Numbered from the stretch's first letter, positions 37,601 through 46,082 are shown. The stretch: 64,000 nucleotides of DNA from Paenibacillus aceti (GCF_003614185.1 NZ_KZ987724.1:1044149-1108148); one strand, 5' to 3'. Program-made: numbers and translations. The notes: a model not told the origin generated them from the sequence alone.

Positions 37601-39521
37601 TGAAGGAGGACTCCGAATTTTGCCCCATAGAAGGCAGGACCGTGGAGAATCCGGTTAAGGAGTCCTCAATGACGACATTAGTAATCGGAGCATTAGACAG
37701 ATTGGAGACAGTAATCGTGTAATTGACGGTTTCTCCAGGGTTTACCACCATACGGTCCGGTACTTTCGTAATTTGTACATTGTAGAGGGCAAGTATGTTC
37801 ACGTTAGCAACAGCATTCATCGGCCCCGTCTCGTCAGAGAAGGCGGTGACGAAGTTCTGGAATACTCCAGCTGGCATATTCGAGGGTACGACGAAATCCA
37901 GGAAGAATTCTGAAGCCATCCCCGGGTCCAACTGGGAGAGGATTTGATGGAACCCCAGTGTCGGATCATCAACCGTTATATTGTGTAATGGTGTGCTGCC
38001 CGTATTAAAAACGGTAAAGGTGTAATGAATCACTTCGCCGGGGAACACGTTCTGTGGAGCGGCCGTTTTCTGAATGCTCATTTCACTGATAAGAAAGGGA
38101 GTAATGATCGGTGCAGAAATGACAGTTCCGTTCTCAAAAGGGCCCTCAGCAACGATTTGATAGAGAAAATCCAGCCTAGCTTCATTAACGATTACATCCC
38201 CTGGCGGACGGGAGACAACCCTGACTTGAAAAGTAAGCTCATGCGAATCGCCAATATTGAAATTGCCAATCGGGATGCCATCGGCAGGATTCACTCCCGG
38301 CAAATGGATCCCGTCCAGGAACACACTATCATTGACGAACTCCGTTCCTGCCGGAATGAGATCTGTAATCATGGCGGAATCAGCGTTAGCTGTACCAGTA
38401 TTACTGAAGTTGACCGTGTAAGTCAGGATTTGCCCGAGAACCGCTTCCGAGGTATCGACATGCTTGACAATATCGATTAACGGGGCGTTAATATCGATCT
38501 GGACACCGAAGGCATTAGTGATATAGTTATCAGCCGAAGTTCTAAATTGTACGGTTGCTGTGGTTTGATTATTCGCTAGTGTCGAGGAAATATCGACATT
38601 GGTAATATCCCAGCCTTGTCTGCCAGCAACTACGTTCGTACCTGGGCTACCGTTAATATGGTTGCGTGTCCCAAACGTACCAGAGGTGTCAAGAAGTCCG
38701 GCATCATTATTGATTTGTGAAGCAAAGAAATTATTAGAGAAGTTATTGGGTCCACTCAACACGGTTAGGCTACTGGAATTAGGACCAAATAGTAATTGAT
38801 CTCCAGCAGAGTTGTTGTCACCTTCACCAGCAGAAACCAGCAATCGACCAGACAGAGGCCCGGTAACTGGTGTTCCAAATCCACTAATAGAGGTCGTAAC
38901 CGTACTGCCGGTAGAAACGTAAACCCCGCCAACAAAGAGGGATAAATTACGGAAGGGAAGGGAGAAATTTTGATAAACGACGCATAAGGTCCATCCGGCA
39001 AAAGTTGTGGTAAGCGTAAAATTATTCCGGGCAATCAATCCCGCGACGGCGCCAGCGGTATAAGTACCTGCTCCCGAAGACTGAATAATTGAAGTAACAT
39101 TTGCTGACCTGACATAGTCAGCCACGCTAGAAGAAAGCACTATATTATTGGCTGTAGCAGGATCAGGTGAAATACTGTGTACCGTGCCTTGGGGTGTTGT
39201 AAAGTCAATGGATTTATCGATGAATGCACTTACGTTATCAGGGCTGTTTATATAAGTAGCACTCCAAATCAGTTCTGCGTACAGTACAGTGCTTCCTGAC
39301 GGCAGATCGAGAATCGCACTAGAGCTATTCAGATTGAAATCATCCGTTGTGCCAGGTGGATAACTGCCAAATTGCGAAGAAGAATCAATGGTTGTAAAAG
39401 CTCCGATGCTATCTGCCGTACCAGGTACACCTAAGCTATTACCGCGGCTTAGTCCTAACGTATTTCCAGTAAAAGTAATCGCCCCCGGCTGATTATCGAC
39501 GAAACGCAAAATGAGAGCCAT
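34638..39521 (-). CDS. Giant DUF11-repeat surface protein
   Basis: 1627-residue protein. An N-terminal domain of about 350 residues (ALILRFVDNQPGAITFTGN, LYAELIWSATYINS, GWTLCVVYQNFSLPFRNLSLFV) is followed by about twelve DUF11 repeats of 115-125 residues, each opening with a K-T-V/A...PGxTVxYTxxVxNTG pattern (for example LELTKTVNPATAAPGSTV). The last ends SNVVFIRIHEHEE. No signal peptide, LPXTG or membrane anchor is visible, which is unusual for a surface protein but occurs in DUF11 spore/exosporium-type proteins of Bacillota; location is therefore uncertain. AAAGGAGGG precedes the ATG. The C-terminal 200 codons are almost identical to the truncated copy at 42835, pointing to recent duplication or gene conversion. 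Confidence 0.88.
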   Translation of the reverse strand: MALILRFVDNQPGAITFTGNTLGLSRGNSLGVPGTADSIGAFTTIDSSSQFGSYPPGTTDDFNLNSSSAILDLPSGSTVLYAELIWSATYINSPDNVSAFIDKSIDFTTPQGTVHSISPDPATANNIVLSSSVADYVRSANVTSIIQSSGAGTYTAGAVAGLIARNNFTLTTTFAGWTLCVVYQNFSLPFRNLSLFVGGVYVSTGSTVTTSISGFGTPVTGPLSGRLLVSAGEGDNNSAGDQLLFGPNSSSLTVLSGPNNFSNNFFASQINNDAGLLDTSGTFGTRNHINGSPGTNVVAGRQGWDITNVDISSTLANNQTTATVQFRTSADNYITNAFGVQIDINAPLIDIVKHVDTSEAVLGQILTYTVNFSNTGTANADSAMITDLIPAGTEFVNDSVFLDGIHLPGVNPADGIPIGNFNIGDSHELTFQVRVVSRPPGDVIVNEARLDFLYQIVAEGPFENGTVISAPIITPFLISEMSIQKTAAPQNVFPGEVIHYTFTVFNTGSTPLHNITVDDPTLGFHQILSQLDPGMASEFFLDFVVPSNMPAGVFQNFVTAFSDETGPMNAVANVNILALYNVQITKVPDRMVVNPGETVNYTITVSNLSNAPITNVVIEDSLTGFSTVLPSMGQNSESSFIVQYTVPPGTPGGSVITNVASATPAETGPVSTTAEIVVTGVTALFIMKTVDHSTAAPGETINYSISVTNTGNTPLTNVHITDPMLAVDELFDTLNPGDTLQIDVPFVVPVTAMEGDIIHNTVTASSDQTGPEIANADVIITGASALELTKTVNPATAAPGSTVTYTFVITNSGNTTLTDVLLTDPMLSVDQDLGTLGVGESRTVTLPFVIPAGASTNFVNIATVLGHFGPIETLAQAEAVVSLLLPSFNLVKTVEPTEALPGDTVQFIYTLTNTGNVPLTNIALSDPLIGFTATVPSIAPGTSVGGSIPFTIPLDALEGATFTNVLTAAPQEVPAQSASATVTVLGLPSIELTKTADVSTAMPGDTVNYTVTVTNTGNNNLISVGVGDDSLGLDAVIPVLAVGESRTFNLSMVIPPGTPDGTILTNISTVTSDQTESIEAIARVIVNAPAFTIDVNKTVNPSVAAPGQTVQYTFTVTNPSTGPLTNVVLTDDLIGITQPLGTMAPGETRTLTFDFTVPGETLAGSELINTATVTSDQSDPVVTSTILSIAGLPGLELSKAFSPAQAKPGQKVSVILTLHNTGNTDLTNITLSDPQLGFELVVPSLSAGSTQTVSVPFVVPNLPTGTVIADTIVARSDQTGETTASSALTVLPPFQASLTKTVDRPTAAPGETVTFTIEFRNLSGAPLTNLRCSDPLLGIVHIANEIPSDYFTIITQTFTVPPGTTGGTLLHNIVSFESPEIGRLEAEATVTVASIKRLDLRKQVSPTTALPGQTVFFTLRGVNTGNVTLHQVRFSDPLLNLQGVIAAQEPGEVQTAIIPFTVPATAVAGEQIVNTLIVSAPGLPEQAATAVVNVAALPLSIIKETSTTEAFVGDTVHFTLKISNAGTIPVLDTVLTDKLQEGIQFKQGSVMVDGKHLDTANPGTGIPLGQLNPGQTVRVTFAIKVVKVPAKRKVSNTAQVSFRPQGANQNFHASSNVVFIRIHEHEE

Positions 39522-39649
39522 TTTATATTTAATTCCCTCCTTTGTGAGATATAGTTCTTCCTTCAGATTCCGCTTAACTTATATATGTGTATTCAGTAAC
39601 CTAATTTATTTGCCTGTACCTCACAAATCCTGGACTTTGAGAAACAAAA

Positions 39650-39682
39650 CAAGACAGCCACGCGGTTTGCGAAGCTGTCTTG
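39650..39682. terminator. Bidirectional terminator between the Mrr-like and DUF11 genes
   Basis: AAGACAGC...GCTGTCTT with a 17-base middle that itself pairs partly. On the minus strand TGTTTTGTTTC follows, serving the nuclease gene that ends at 39714. Confidence 0.75.
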
Positions 39683-39713
39683 TTAATTTCAAGGGATCTA
39701 CTGGTCCAAGGGT

Positions 39714-40307
39714 TTATGTAGCCTTCTTGAACTTCGGCTTCCAGGGAGATTCAATAGATTCGGCAGGCTCTTCAATAATAGCTACGGCCTCGTCATATCG
39801 ACGGCTTTTAAATAAATGAATGATGTCTTCGAGATCCTCGCGATCCAGCAACTTGACCTCATTCACGGCGGCCAGAGTACGGGAGCCTTCGGTATACCGT
39901 CCTGAAGTAAGCACGATCGCTCGTTCTGCTTCATAATAACGCATGGAAGCGTAGATCTCCTGGACGGCGCCAAGTCCCACCGGATTGCTCTGCCCGTAAC
40001 GCTTGGCCTGCAATACGTTCCGTCTACCATCGCGCCCTCTAAACACTAGGTCAGCCCCGAAATCCCGGCTGCCTGTCGTCTGATATACTTCATCGTATCC
40101 CAACTCATGAAATAAACGAAAAAGATAAAGCTCGAATTCCGAACCGTCTGCCATGAGATCGATGTCCTTCAAGGTGATTTTGCGCGGATTGGCTTCACGG
40201 CGGATGCGCCTTCTCCGATTGCTGATTAAGCGAGCAACGAGCAGAATAAGCAGCAGGGCGAGTATCCCAGCCGTTATGATCATAGTAGTGTCCATAGAAG
40301 TTGGCAT
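39714..40307 (-). CDS. Membrane-anchored Mrr-like restriction endonuclease domain protein
   Basis: 197-residue protein. Residues 9-28 (MIITAGILALLLILLVARLI) form one membrane anchor, followed by a basic stretch RRRRIRREANPRK. The rest is an Mrr_cat-type PD-(D/E)XK fold: GSEFELYLFRLFHELGY, then SRDFGADLVF (Asp86) and NVLQAKRY (Gln100-x-Lys102), and AIVLTSGRYTEGSRTLA. All expected catalytic residues are present. ATG at 40307 follows GAGGT. Proteins of this layout are widespread in Bacillota; substrate (foreign or methylated DNA, or DNA at the membrane) is unknown. No methyltransferase partner is adjacent. Confidence 0.85.
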   Translation of the reverse strand: MPTSMDTTMIITAGILALLLILLVARLISNRRRRIRREANPRKITLKDIDLMADGSEFELYLFRLFHELGYDEVYQTTGSRDFGADLVFRGRDGRRNVLQAKRYGQSNPVGLGAVQEIYASMRYYEAERAIVLTSGRYTEGSRTLAAVNEVKLLDREDLEDIIHLFKSRRYDEAVAIIEEPAESIESPWKPKFKKAT

Positions 40308-40399
40308 TGCAATTTTACCTCACTATTCGAATGTATGTTCCTATTTACTATAACAGACTCTATGAGGTTGGAAAAGACTTGGATTATACACTCTATGAT

Positions 40400-41143
40400 C
40401 TATTCCCATTTAAAAAAGCGGACCGAGATACTAGTACAAATGAATGCGAGCAGAATCATGATAAGTACGGGCCACATGACTTTATCGATAGGCAGGCCTA
40501 ACGAAGTCGCCTTCATCAACTTGATGCCCTGGGTGAGTGGAAGCAGATCGGCTGCCTTCTGCAGTGCGGTTGGCATTATTTCGTAAGGTAAGGTAGCCCC
40601 CGAGAAAATGAGCATTGGAAAATACAGCAGAGAGGCGATCACCCCCGCTATTTTCACATTTGGAGCTATACCCCCAACCAGAATCCCAATACTGAACATA
40701 GATAACATAACGAGAAGGTAGGATCCCAGAAAATACAGCCACGAGCCCTTCAAATCGTATCCGAAGCATATGGCGGAAGTCGCATAAACCAGTAGGAGCG
40801 AAACGATAGAATAAATCGCATAGATCGCTAATTGTACCGCTAGAATCAGGGAAGGACTGATGGGGGTGACCTTGAATCGCTTCAGAATTTTTTTGTGCCG
40901 ATAGTCAGATACGACCAGAGGAAGCCCCATGACTCCGCCTGCACAGATCGCAATAGTGGTTACAGCTCCGAAGGATTGCTCCAGGAAGGTATAGCTCGCC
41001 CCCTCGAAGGCAGGTCTATCTCCAACGACGACGCCTAGTATGATCATAACGATGACAGGCATGCAGAGAGCAAAAATAAACATATCGATTCCGCGCAGGG
41101 ACAGCTTGAATTCTGTTTTAAACAGGGTATGAAAAGCTTGCAT
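40400..41143 (-). CDS. ABC-2 type transporter permease
   Basis: 247-residue permease with six predicted membrane segments (for example FIFALCMPVIVMIILGVVVG, FGAVTTIAICAGGVMGLPLVV, LYFLGSYLLVMLSMFSIGIL). The ABC-2 family segment SDYRHKKILKRFKVTPIS and the FPMLIFSGATLPYEIMP loop are typical. Its start overlaps the ATPase gene by 26 bp, so the two are co-translated as an exporter. Substrate unknown; drug or lipid/peptide export is common for this pair and fits the MerR-type control upstream. Confidence 0.9.
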   Translation of the reverse strand: MQAFHTLFKTEFKLSLRGIDMFIFALCMPVIVMIILGVVVGDRPAFEGASYTFLEQSFGAVTTIAICAGGVMGLPLVVSDYRHKKILKRFKVTPISPSLILAVQLAIYAIYSIVSLLLVYATSAICFGYDLKGSWLYFLGSYLLVMLSMFSIGILVGGIAPNVKIAGVIASLLYFPMLIFSGATLPYEIMPTALQKAADLLPLTQGIKLMKATSLGLPIDKVMWPVLIMILLAFICTSISVRFFKWE

Positions 41144-41864
41144 TCTCTAATTCCTCCTTATCTGTAAACCAAAGATAGGCATCCTCCAAATGATCATAGG
41201 GACTGGCGGCAATGGCCTCCCGCACTGTTCCGTGGAAGATGCTTCGCCCCTCCTTGATAATCATGATTCTGTCGCATAGCGCTTCAACCTCATCCATGAA
41301 ATGAGAGGTTAGAAGAATAGTCAGTCCTTGGGCCTTCAAGCTGGAAAGGTATTTCCAGACCTCCCGTCTTACCTTCGCATCCAAACCGGTAGTCAGTTCA
41401 TCCAGGAACACCACCTCTGGATTGGGAATTAAGGCAAGAACAATGGATAAGCGCTGCTTCTGTCCTCCAGAGAGCTCGCTTACTTGTCTGTTCAAATGCT
41501 CTGATAATCCAAATTGCTGCAATAAGTCTCTGTAGTTCGATGCTGCTTGGTACAGGGATCGGGTGACTTCGCATAGCTCTGCTACTTTAATTTTGTCTTG
41601 ATAGATGGTCTCTTGAAATTGAACGCCCACCCGTTCGAACAGTTGCTTGCGGTCTTGCAATGGATTTAAGCCCAAGATGGATACCGTCCCACGGTCATAC
41701 TTTCTGGTACCGACGATGCACTCAATGGTAGTGCTTTTTCCTGCGCCGTTGGCTCCGAGGAAACCGAATACTTCTCCGCGGTTTACGGAGAAACTGAGAT
41801 TTTCTACCACCCTAACATCGCCATAGGATTTGTATAGTTGATTTACTGCAATAGCTGCTTCCAT
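41118..41864 (-). CDS. ABC transporter ATP-binding protein
   Basis: 248-residue ATPase with Walker A GANGAGKST, Q-loop VQFQETIYQD, signature LSGGQKQRLS, Walker B EVVFLDE, and the H-loop LTSHFMDE. The subgroup is that of DrrA/CcmA-like exporters. GGGAGGAATTTAAGC precedes the ATG. Transcribed from the 19-bp-spacer promoter at 41902-41932, just after the tandem-MerR gene, and coupled to the permease. Confidence 0.93.
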   Translation of the reverse strand: MEAAIAVNQLYKSYGDVRVVENLSFSVNRGEVFGFLGANGAGKSTTIECIVGTRKYDRGTVSILGLNPLQDRKQLFERVGVQFQETIYQDKIKVAELCEVTRSLYQAASNYRDLLQQFGLSEHLNRQVSELSGGQKQRLSIVLALIPNPEVVFLDELTTGLDAKVRREVWKYLSSLKAQGLTILLTSHFMDEVEALCDRIMIIKEGRSIFHGTVREAIAASPYDHLEDAYLWFTDKEELENASFSYPV

Positions 41865-41901
41865 GCTGCTTAAATTCCTCCCTTTTCTTCTTGCTGAATA
41901 A

Positions 41902-41932
41902 AAAATAACACCAGAACCAGGTCTGGTGTCAA
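41902..41932 (-). promoter_or_regulatory. MerR-type promoter with palindromic operator in a 19-bp spacer
   Basis: On the minus strand TTGACA (41932-41927) and TATTTT (41907-41902) are 19 bp apart. The perfect palindrome ACACCAGA-N6-TCTGGTGT (41908-41929) fills the spacer. The long spacer with a dyad is the hallmark of promoters activated by MerR-family regulators. The palindrome plus TATTTTTTATT could also act as a terminator for the upstream regulator gene, whose stop codon lies inside the -35 element. Confidence 0.8.
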
Positions 41933-42690
41933 AGTGGAGGGTTGGTGCTGAATCGTTCCCTCATTTCTCTTAAACGGCTAAGCATGATATAGCTAATCTT
42001 CTCAGCTTGCTGCAGCGAGGTAAGCAGCTTGTCACATGCAGAGACAATGTCCTCACCTTCTTCGGGCGTATCGATCGCTGCGCGTAGATCAGTCCGGGGA
42101 TTATCAGAGAAGGCCTGCAGCATTCTCAATATTGCTGCAAGGGAATAGTTGGCGCAGCGTAAGGAACGTATGATTGTCAGGCGCTGGAGATCTTCATTTG
42201 TATAGACGCGATAACCGTTTTGCTTTCTTTTTATAGTCAGCAGCCCGTTCATCTCCCAATTCCTTAAGGCATCTATGGAGATTTGCAGTCGATGGGCCGC
42301 TTGTTGTCGGGTAAGGAGTGTATCATCTGCTTCCAACTCACCACCTGACAGTAAACGGTCGGCAATAACGAGGGCTTCTTCGGCATTTTGCTGCTCTCGC
42401 TTAATTTTCTCTAAACAGGATTCGGTCAGTAGAATGGCTCTATCGAAGTTCCCGGCAGCGGAAGCTTTTACAATTTCAATAACCGTTTTGCGCAGGCCAT
42501 TCTGTAAAACCTCAATCTTGAGAGCGGTCCTTACCAGCCTAGTTTGCTCCATGTGGAAATCGGTGAAGATGCGGTACCCATTTGGTTTTCGCTTCGCTTT
42601 AGGAATCAAGGCTAGTTTCTCATATAACCGGACTGTATTGGGGTGGATATCGTTGTATTCAGCGATTTCTGATGTTTTATAGGTGTTCAT
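41929..42690 (-). CDS. Tandem-MerR transcriptional regulator
   Basis: 253-residue protein with two MerR-type winged-helix domains: residues about 3-70 (YKTSEIAEYNDIHPNTVRLYEKL, KPNGYRIFTDFH) and about 123-190 (LLTRQQAAHRLQISIDALRNWEMNGLL, KQNGYRVYTNEDLQRL). Between them is a helical linker with a short dimerisation-like stretch. A C-terminal helical segment follows, with no evident ligand domain or metal cysteines. It most likely controls the ABC exporter downstream and itself: both promoters carry related CACCAGA half-sites. One protein carrying both half-site readers is uncommon among MerR proteins, which normally dimerise. Confidence 0.85.
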   Translation of the reverse strand: MNTYKTSEIAEYNDIHPNTVRLYEKLALIPKAKRKPNGYRIFTDFHMEQTRLVRTALKIEVLQNGLRKTVIEIVKASAAGNFDRAILLTESCLEKIKREQQNAEEALVIADRLLSGGELEADDTLLTRQQAAHRLQISIDALRNWEMNGLLTIKRKQNGYRVYTNEDLQRLTIIRSLRCANYSLAAILRMLQAFSDNPRTDLRAAIDTPEEGEDIVSACDKLLTSLQQAEKISYIMLSRLREMRERFSTNPPL

Positions 42691-42719
42691 GGATCATGGC
42701 CGCCTTTGGTTTTTAGCCT

Positions 42720-42751
42720 AGTATAACACTCAAGTAAAAGTCTGGTGATAA
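42720..42751 (-). promoter_or_regulatory. Promoter of the tandem-MerR gene, related operator
   Basis: On the minus strand TTATCA and TTATAC/TATACT lie 19-20 bp apart. The spacer has an imperfect dyad (CACCAGA...TTGAGTG). The upstream 20 bases (ACCCTCCACTTT) are shared with the exporter promoter at 41902, indicating common control and autoregulation. Confidence 0.6.
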
Positions 42752-42784
42752 AGTGGAGGGTTTATATTTACATCACAATAGCCT

Positions 42785-42812
42785 TGGCTCACTAATCTGA
42801 ACCAAGGGCTAT
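42785..42812 (-). terminator. Hairpin downstream of the deleted DUF11 copy
   Basis: AGCCTTGGCTC...GAACCAAGGGCT hairpin, about 22 bp after the stop of the truncated DUF11 gene. Similar to the hairpin at 34130, next to the DUF11 scrap. Confidence 0.6.
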
Positions 42813-42834
42813 GTCTGTTTGTTTTCAGTTGAAT

Positions 42835-43803
42835 CTATTCCTCATGCTCATGAATGCGGATGAATACTACTTTAGAGCTAGCGTGGAAATTCTGGTTCGC
42901 TCCCTGAGGCCGGAAGGTGGCTTGCGCGGTGTTGCTGACCTTCCGCTTGGCCGGGACTTTGACGACTTTGATCGCAAAAGTGACGCGAACCGTCTGACCA
43001 GGGTTCAGTTGTCCCAGCGGGATGCCTGTTTCCGGGTTGGCGGTGTCAAGATGCTTGCCGTCTACCATCACGCTACCCTGCTTGAACTGAATGCCCTCCT
43101 GCAGTTTGTCAGTCAGCACTGTATCCAGGACGGGAATCGTTCCGGCATTGCTTATCTTCAAGGTAAAATGCACTGTATCTCCAACGAAGGCCTCGGTTGT
43201 ACTCGTCTCCTTAATAATCGATAGCGGCAGGGCGGCTACATTCACCACCGCAGTTGCTGCCTGCTCTGGTTGACCGGGTGCCGACACGATCAAGGTGTTC
43301 ACGATCTGCTCACCAGCTACCGCAGTGGCGGGAACGGTGAATGGAATGATCGCGGTTTGCACTTCGCCGGGCTCTTGAGCAGCGATCACGCCTTGTAAAT
43401 TCAGTTGAGGATCAGAGAAACGCACCTGATGCAGTGTCACATTGCCTGTGTTTACCCCGCGTAGCGTGAAGAAGACCGTCTGACCAGGCAGCGGGAATAT
43501 TAATTTGTGAGCTCAAGTCAGCCGTAGAGTTCCTGTAATTCCCGCTCCATACCAGCTCTGCATACAGAATATTGCTTCCTGGCGGAATATTTAATATAGC
43601 ACTTGAGCTGTTGAGATTGAAATCATTCGTTGTCCCTGGTGGATAACTACCAAATTGCATCGAAGTATCTATTGTGGTAAAGGCACCGATGGCGTTTACC
43701 GTAACTGGAGCACCAACCGTATTAGAACGGCTAAGCCCCAGCGTATCCCTGTAAAAGTAATAGCCCCTTGCTGGTTATCAACAAATCGAAGATTTAAGGC
43801 CAT
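42835..43803 (-). pseudogene. Internally deleted and frameshifted DUF11 surface-protein gene
   Basis: The 5' end (ATG at 43803) encodes ALNLRFVDNQQGAITFTG, matching the start of the intact 1627-residue paralog. A frameshift follows near 43745, after which the other frame matches again (MQFGSYPPGTTNDFNLNSSS, NILYAELVWSGNYRNS). At about 43490 the sequence jumps from SSQINIP straight to PGQTVFFTLRGVNTGN of the last-but-one repeat, out of frame. Around 1300 codons are missing relative to the paralog. The remaining 42835-43440 stretch (201 codons) is nearly identical in DNA to 34638-35240. Nonfunctional unless the last repeats are expressed separately. Confidence 0.85.
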
Positions 43804-44014
43804 CTTCTGATCATCCTTCCTTAACTTATGGATCTCTTACGTATCTCCGTTACTTATACATGTTTATGTCATAGTCCGCGTTAGTTGCCTGTACACGAGT
43901 ACCTATAGCATCATAGAAGATAGGTTGTTGCAGGAGGATAAAGACATAGACATCCTATGCTCAAGTCGAATAACGTATAGGAGAAGAGGTACAAGTGTAA
44001 GGAGGCAGAAGTGG

Positions 44015-44911
44015 ATGAGGATTGATCTTGGCAGCGGGAATCGCAAATTCCAGAACTGTGTAGGTATAGATCGCATCGCTTATGCGGATACGGATCTGGT
44101 ATTTGATTATAATCATCAGTTGCCTCTGGAGGATAATTCCGTGGAGTTTGTAATGGCCTCGCATTGCCTTGAGTACGTAGATGATCTTCAAGCTGTCATG
44201 CAGGAGTTGTATCGGGTCTGCCAACATAAAGCGATTGTATGTATCGTTGCTCCCTATGCGCATGTTAGTTCTCATATCGTCAATCCGGAATACAAGCAAT
44301 TATTCAACGAACATTCTCCACGTTACTGGACCCATTCCTCTGATACGATTATAGATCAGGATGAATTTTCCCTGTCGGATCGGAATTCTTGGTCGCTACT
44401 AGAGGATGAGCAGCCGGTTATGGATTTCAGGGTGCTGCGTATGGAATTCTTCTATTTTCCGTCTTTTCAAACCGGATACGATTCAGTTGAATTATCGCTT
44501 CTCAGGCAATCCCAGCTAAATGTAGCGCATCAAATCATGTTCCATCTGCTCGTCGTCAAGAAGCCGATCACGACCGAGGAGCAACTATTAATTAGCCAGA
44601 CAGAAATCTTGGAAGAACCGGATTACGTAAAGGAGCAGAGAGGGCCGACCGAAGTGGAGGAAGAATTAGAAAAAGAGCCCTTATTCTTCTTGGATCATAT
44701 ATCTTCCCAAGCTAAGCCCACAGCGCAGAAACCTATGATCCAGCAACCGGTTACACCTCCACCCGTGATGAAGACGACCGTTGCAAGGCAGCAGCCGATG
44801 AGAAATTCCGGCTCTATATCTAGGAGCAGCACGAATAGCAGACGCTCATCCCGTAGAACATCGGCCAGACGCCCTAAATACCAGAGGAGCAGAGCGATCA
44901 GGAGAAGGTAA
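44015..44911 (+). CDS. Class I SAM-dependent methyltransferase-like protein with basic tail
   Basis: 298-residue protein. Residues 1-160 show a Rossmann methyltransferase core: MRIDLGSGNRKFQNCVGID (motif I), FDYNHQLPLEDNSVEFVMASHCLEYV (post-I to motif II) and ELYRVCQHKAIVCIVAPY. The region after about 215 is Pro/Gln rich and then strongly basic (RSSTNSRRSSRRTSARRPKY), probably disordered and able to bind nucleic acid or spore/cell surface polymers. AAGGAGG is nine bases before the ATG at 44015; the frame opens 30 codons earlier. Substrate unknown; neighbours give no hint beyond the DUF11 locus. Confidence 0.78.
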   Translation: MRIDLGSGNRKFQNCVGIDRIAYADTDLVFDYNHQLPLEDNSVEFVMASHCLEYVDDLQAVMQELYRVCQHKAIVCIVAPYAHVSSHIVNPEYKQLFNEHSPRYWTHSSDTIIDQDEFSLSDRNSWSLLEDEQPVMDFRVLRMEFFYFPSFQTGYDSVELSLLRQSQLNVAHQIMFHLLVVKKPITTEEQLLISQTEILEEPDYVKEQRGPTEVEEELEKEPLFFLDHISSQAKPTAQKPMIQQPVTPPPVMKTTVARQQPMRNSGSISRSSTNSRRSSRRTSARRPKYQRSRAIRRR

Positions 44912-44937
44912 AGTAAAAAGTATCGTGAGAACAAAAG

Positions 44938-44983
44938 AGAAGCAGCCCCTGTCAAGCGAATGGCTTGGTAGCGGCTGCTTCTT
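44938..44983. terminator. Bidirectional terminator between the methyltransferase and aldo/keto reductase genes
   Basis: GAAGCAGCC...GGCTGCTTC with an internal CAAGCGAATGGCTTG stem, followed by TTTGGGTTT on the + strand. It lies between converging genes. Confidence 0.75.
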
Positions 44984-45011
44984 TGGGTTTCTATGAATAG
45001 GAACAGACGTG

Positions 45012-45950
45012 TTATTTCAGAATTTCCTCAATGCGGTTCAGCACATCTTCACTTAACTCGATCCCTGATGCCTTCGCATTCTCGGTCACTTGTTCAGGAC
45101 GGCTTGCGCCGACAAGCGCACTGGCTATATTGCTCTGACGCAAAATCCAGGCCAGGGCAAGATTGCCTACGGAGATGCCGAGCTCGGCAGCAATGACTTC
45201 AAGCTGCTTCACCTTGGCAATTTTCTCCTCAGTGATTCCCTTGCGAACCCAATCCAGCTTGCCTGCACGGCTGTCCTCCGGAATGTCGGTAGCTGATGTA
45301 TATTTACCCGTGAGCAGACCTTGTGCAAGCGGCGAGAATACCACCTGTCCGATACCGTGGCGCTCGCTTAGCGGAATGACCTCTTTCTCTATATAACGGT
45401 CGAACATATTGTAGACTGGCTGGTTAACGACGATGCGATCCAGCAGATAGCGGTCGGCTACGCCTAGCGCTTCGGCAATTTGCGAAGCTTGCCATTCGCT
45501 TACGCCAACATAGAGGACTTTACCTTGACGAACGAGGTCGTCGATAGCGCGAAGAGTCTCATATAGCGGTGTCTCAGGATCATGGCGATGGCAATAGAAA
45601 ATATCGACATAATCATGGCCCAGCCGCTTCAAGCTGGCATTTGCCTGCTCAATCACATGCTTGCGTGATAAGCCGCGGTCATTCGGTCCATCGCCCATAG
45701 GCCAGAAAGCCTTGGTAGCAAGAACATAGGATTCACGAGGATATTCCTTAAGAGCTTTTCCAACCAGTTCTTCAGCTGCACCTCTCTCATACACATTGGC
45801 CGTGTCAAAGAAGTTAATCCCGAGATCATAAGCGGTTTTAATAGAATTCACCGCATTCTCGCGTTCGACGTAACCGCCATATGTAAGCCAACTTCCCAAG
45901 CTGATTTCACTAACCTTCAATCCGGTTCCGCCCAGTCTTCTGTACTTCAT
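45012..45950 (-). CDS. Aldo/keto reductase (KCNAB/YghZ-like)
   Basis: 312-residue NADPH-dependent oxidoreductase of the aldo/keto reductase superfamily. It has the N-terminal MKYRRLGGTGLKVSEISLGSW, catalytic Asp and Tyr in FFDTANVYERG, Lys in LATKAFWPM, and the histidine in DIFYCHRHDPETP. GLLTGKY and the C-terminal NIASALVGASRPEQV bind the cofactor. The start is ATG 45950, where AAAGGAGG is well placed; the frame runs 20 codons further upstream. Physiological substrate unknown. Divergent from the AraC gene. Confidence 0.9.
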   Translation of the reverse strand: MKYRRLGGTGLKVSEISLGSWLTYGGYVERENAVNSIKTAYDLGINFFDTANVYERGAAEELVGKALKEYPRESYVLATKAFWPMGDGPNDRGLSRKHVIEQANASLKRLGHDYVDIFYCHRHDPETPLYETLRAIDDLVRQGKVLYVGVSEWQASQIAEALGVADRYLLDRIVVNQPVYNMFDRYIEKEVIPLSERHGIGQVVFSPLAQGLLTGKYTSATDIPEDSRAGKLDWVRKGITEEKIAKVKQLEVIAAELGISVGNLALAWILRQSNIASALVGASRPEQVTENAKASGIELSEDVLNRIEEILK

Positions 45951-46082
45951 TGTAAAAGCCTCCTTTGTAAGGTAACTTGGTCCATCACTTCTCATTGTAT
46001 AGAATTTCAATTACAATTTGAAGAAGCGAAATGTTTGAACGCTTTATTTTGGCTTATTTTTATTGTAATGGAGGCCTTTCGA

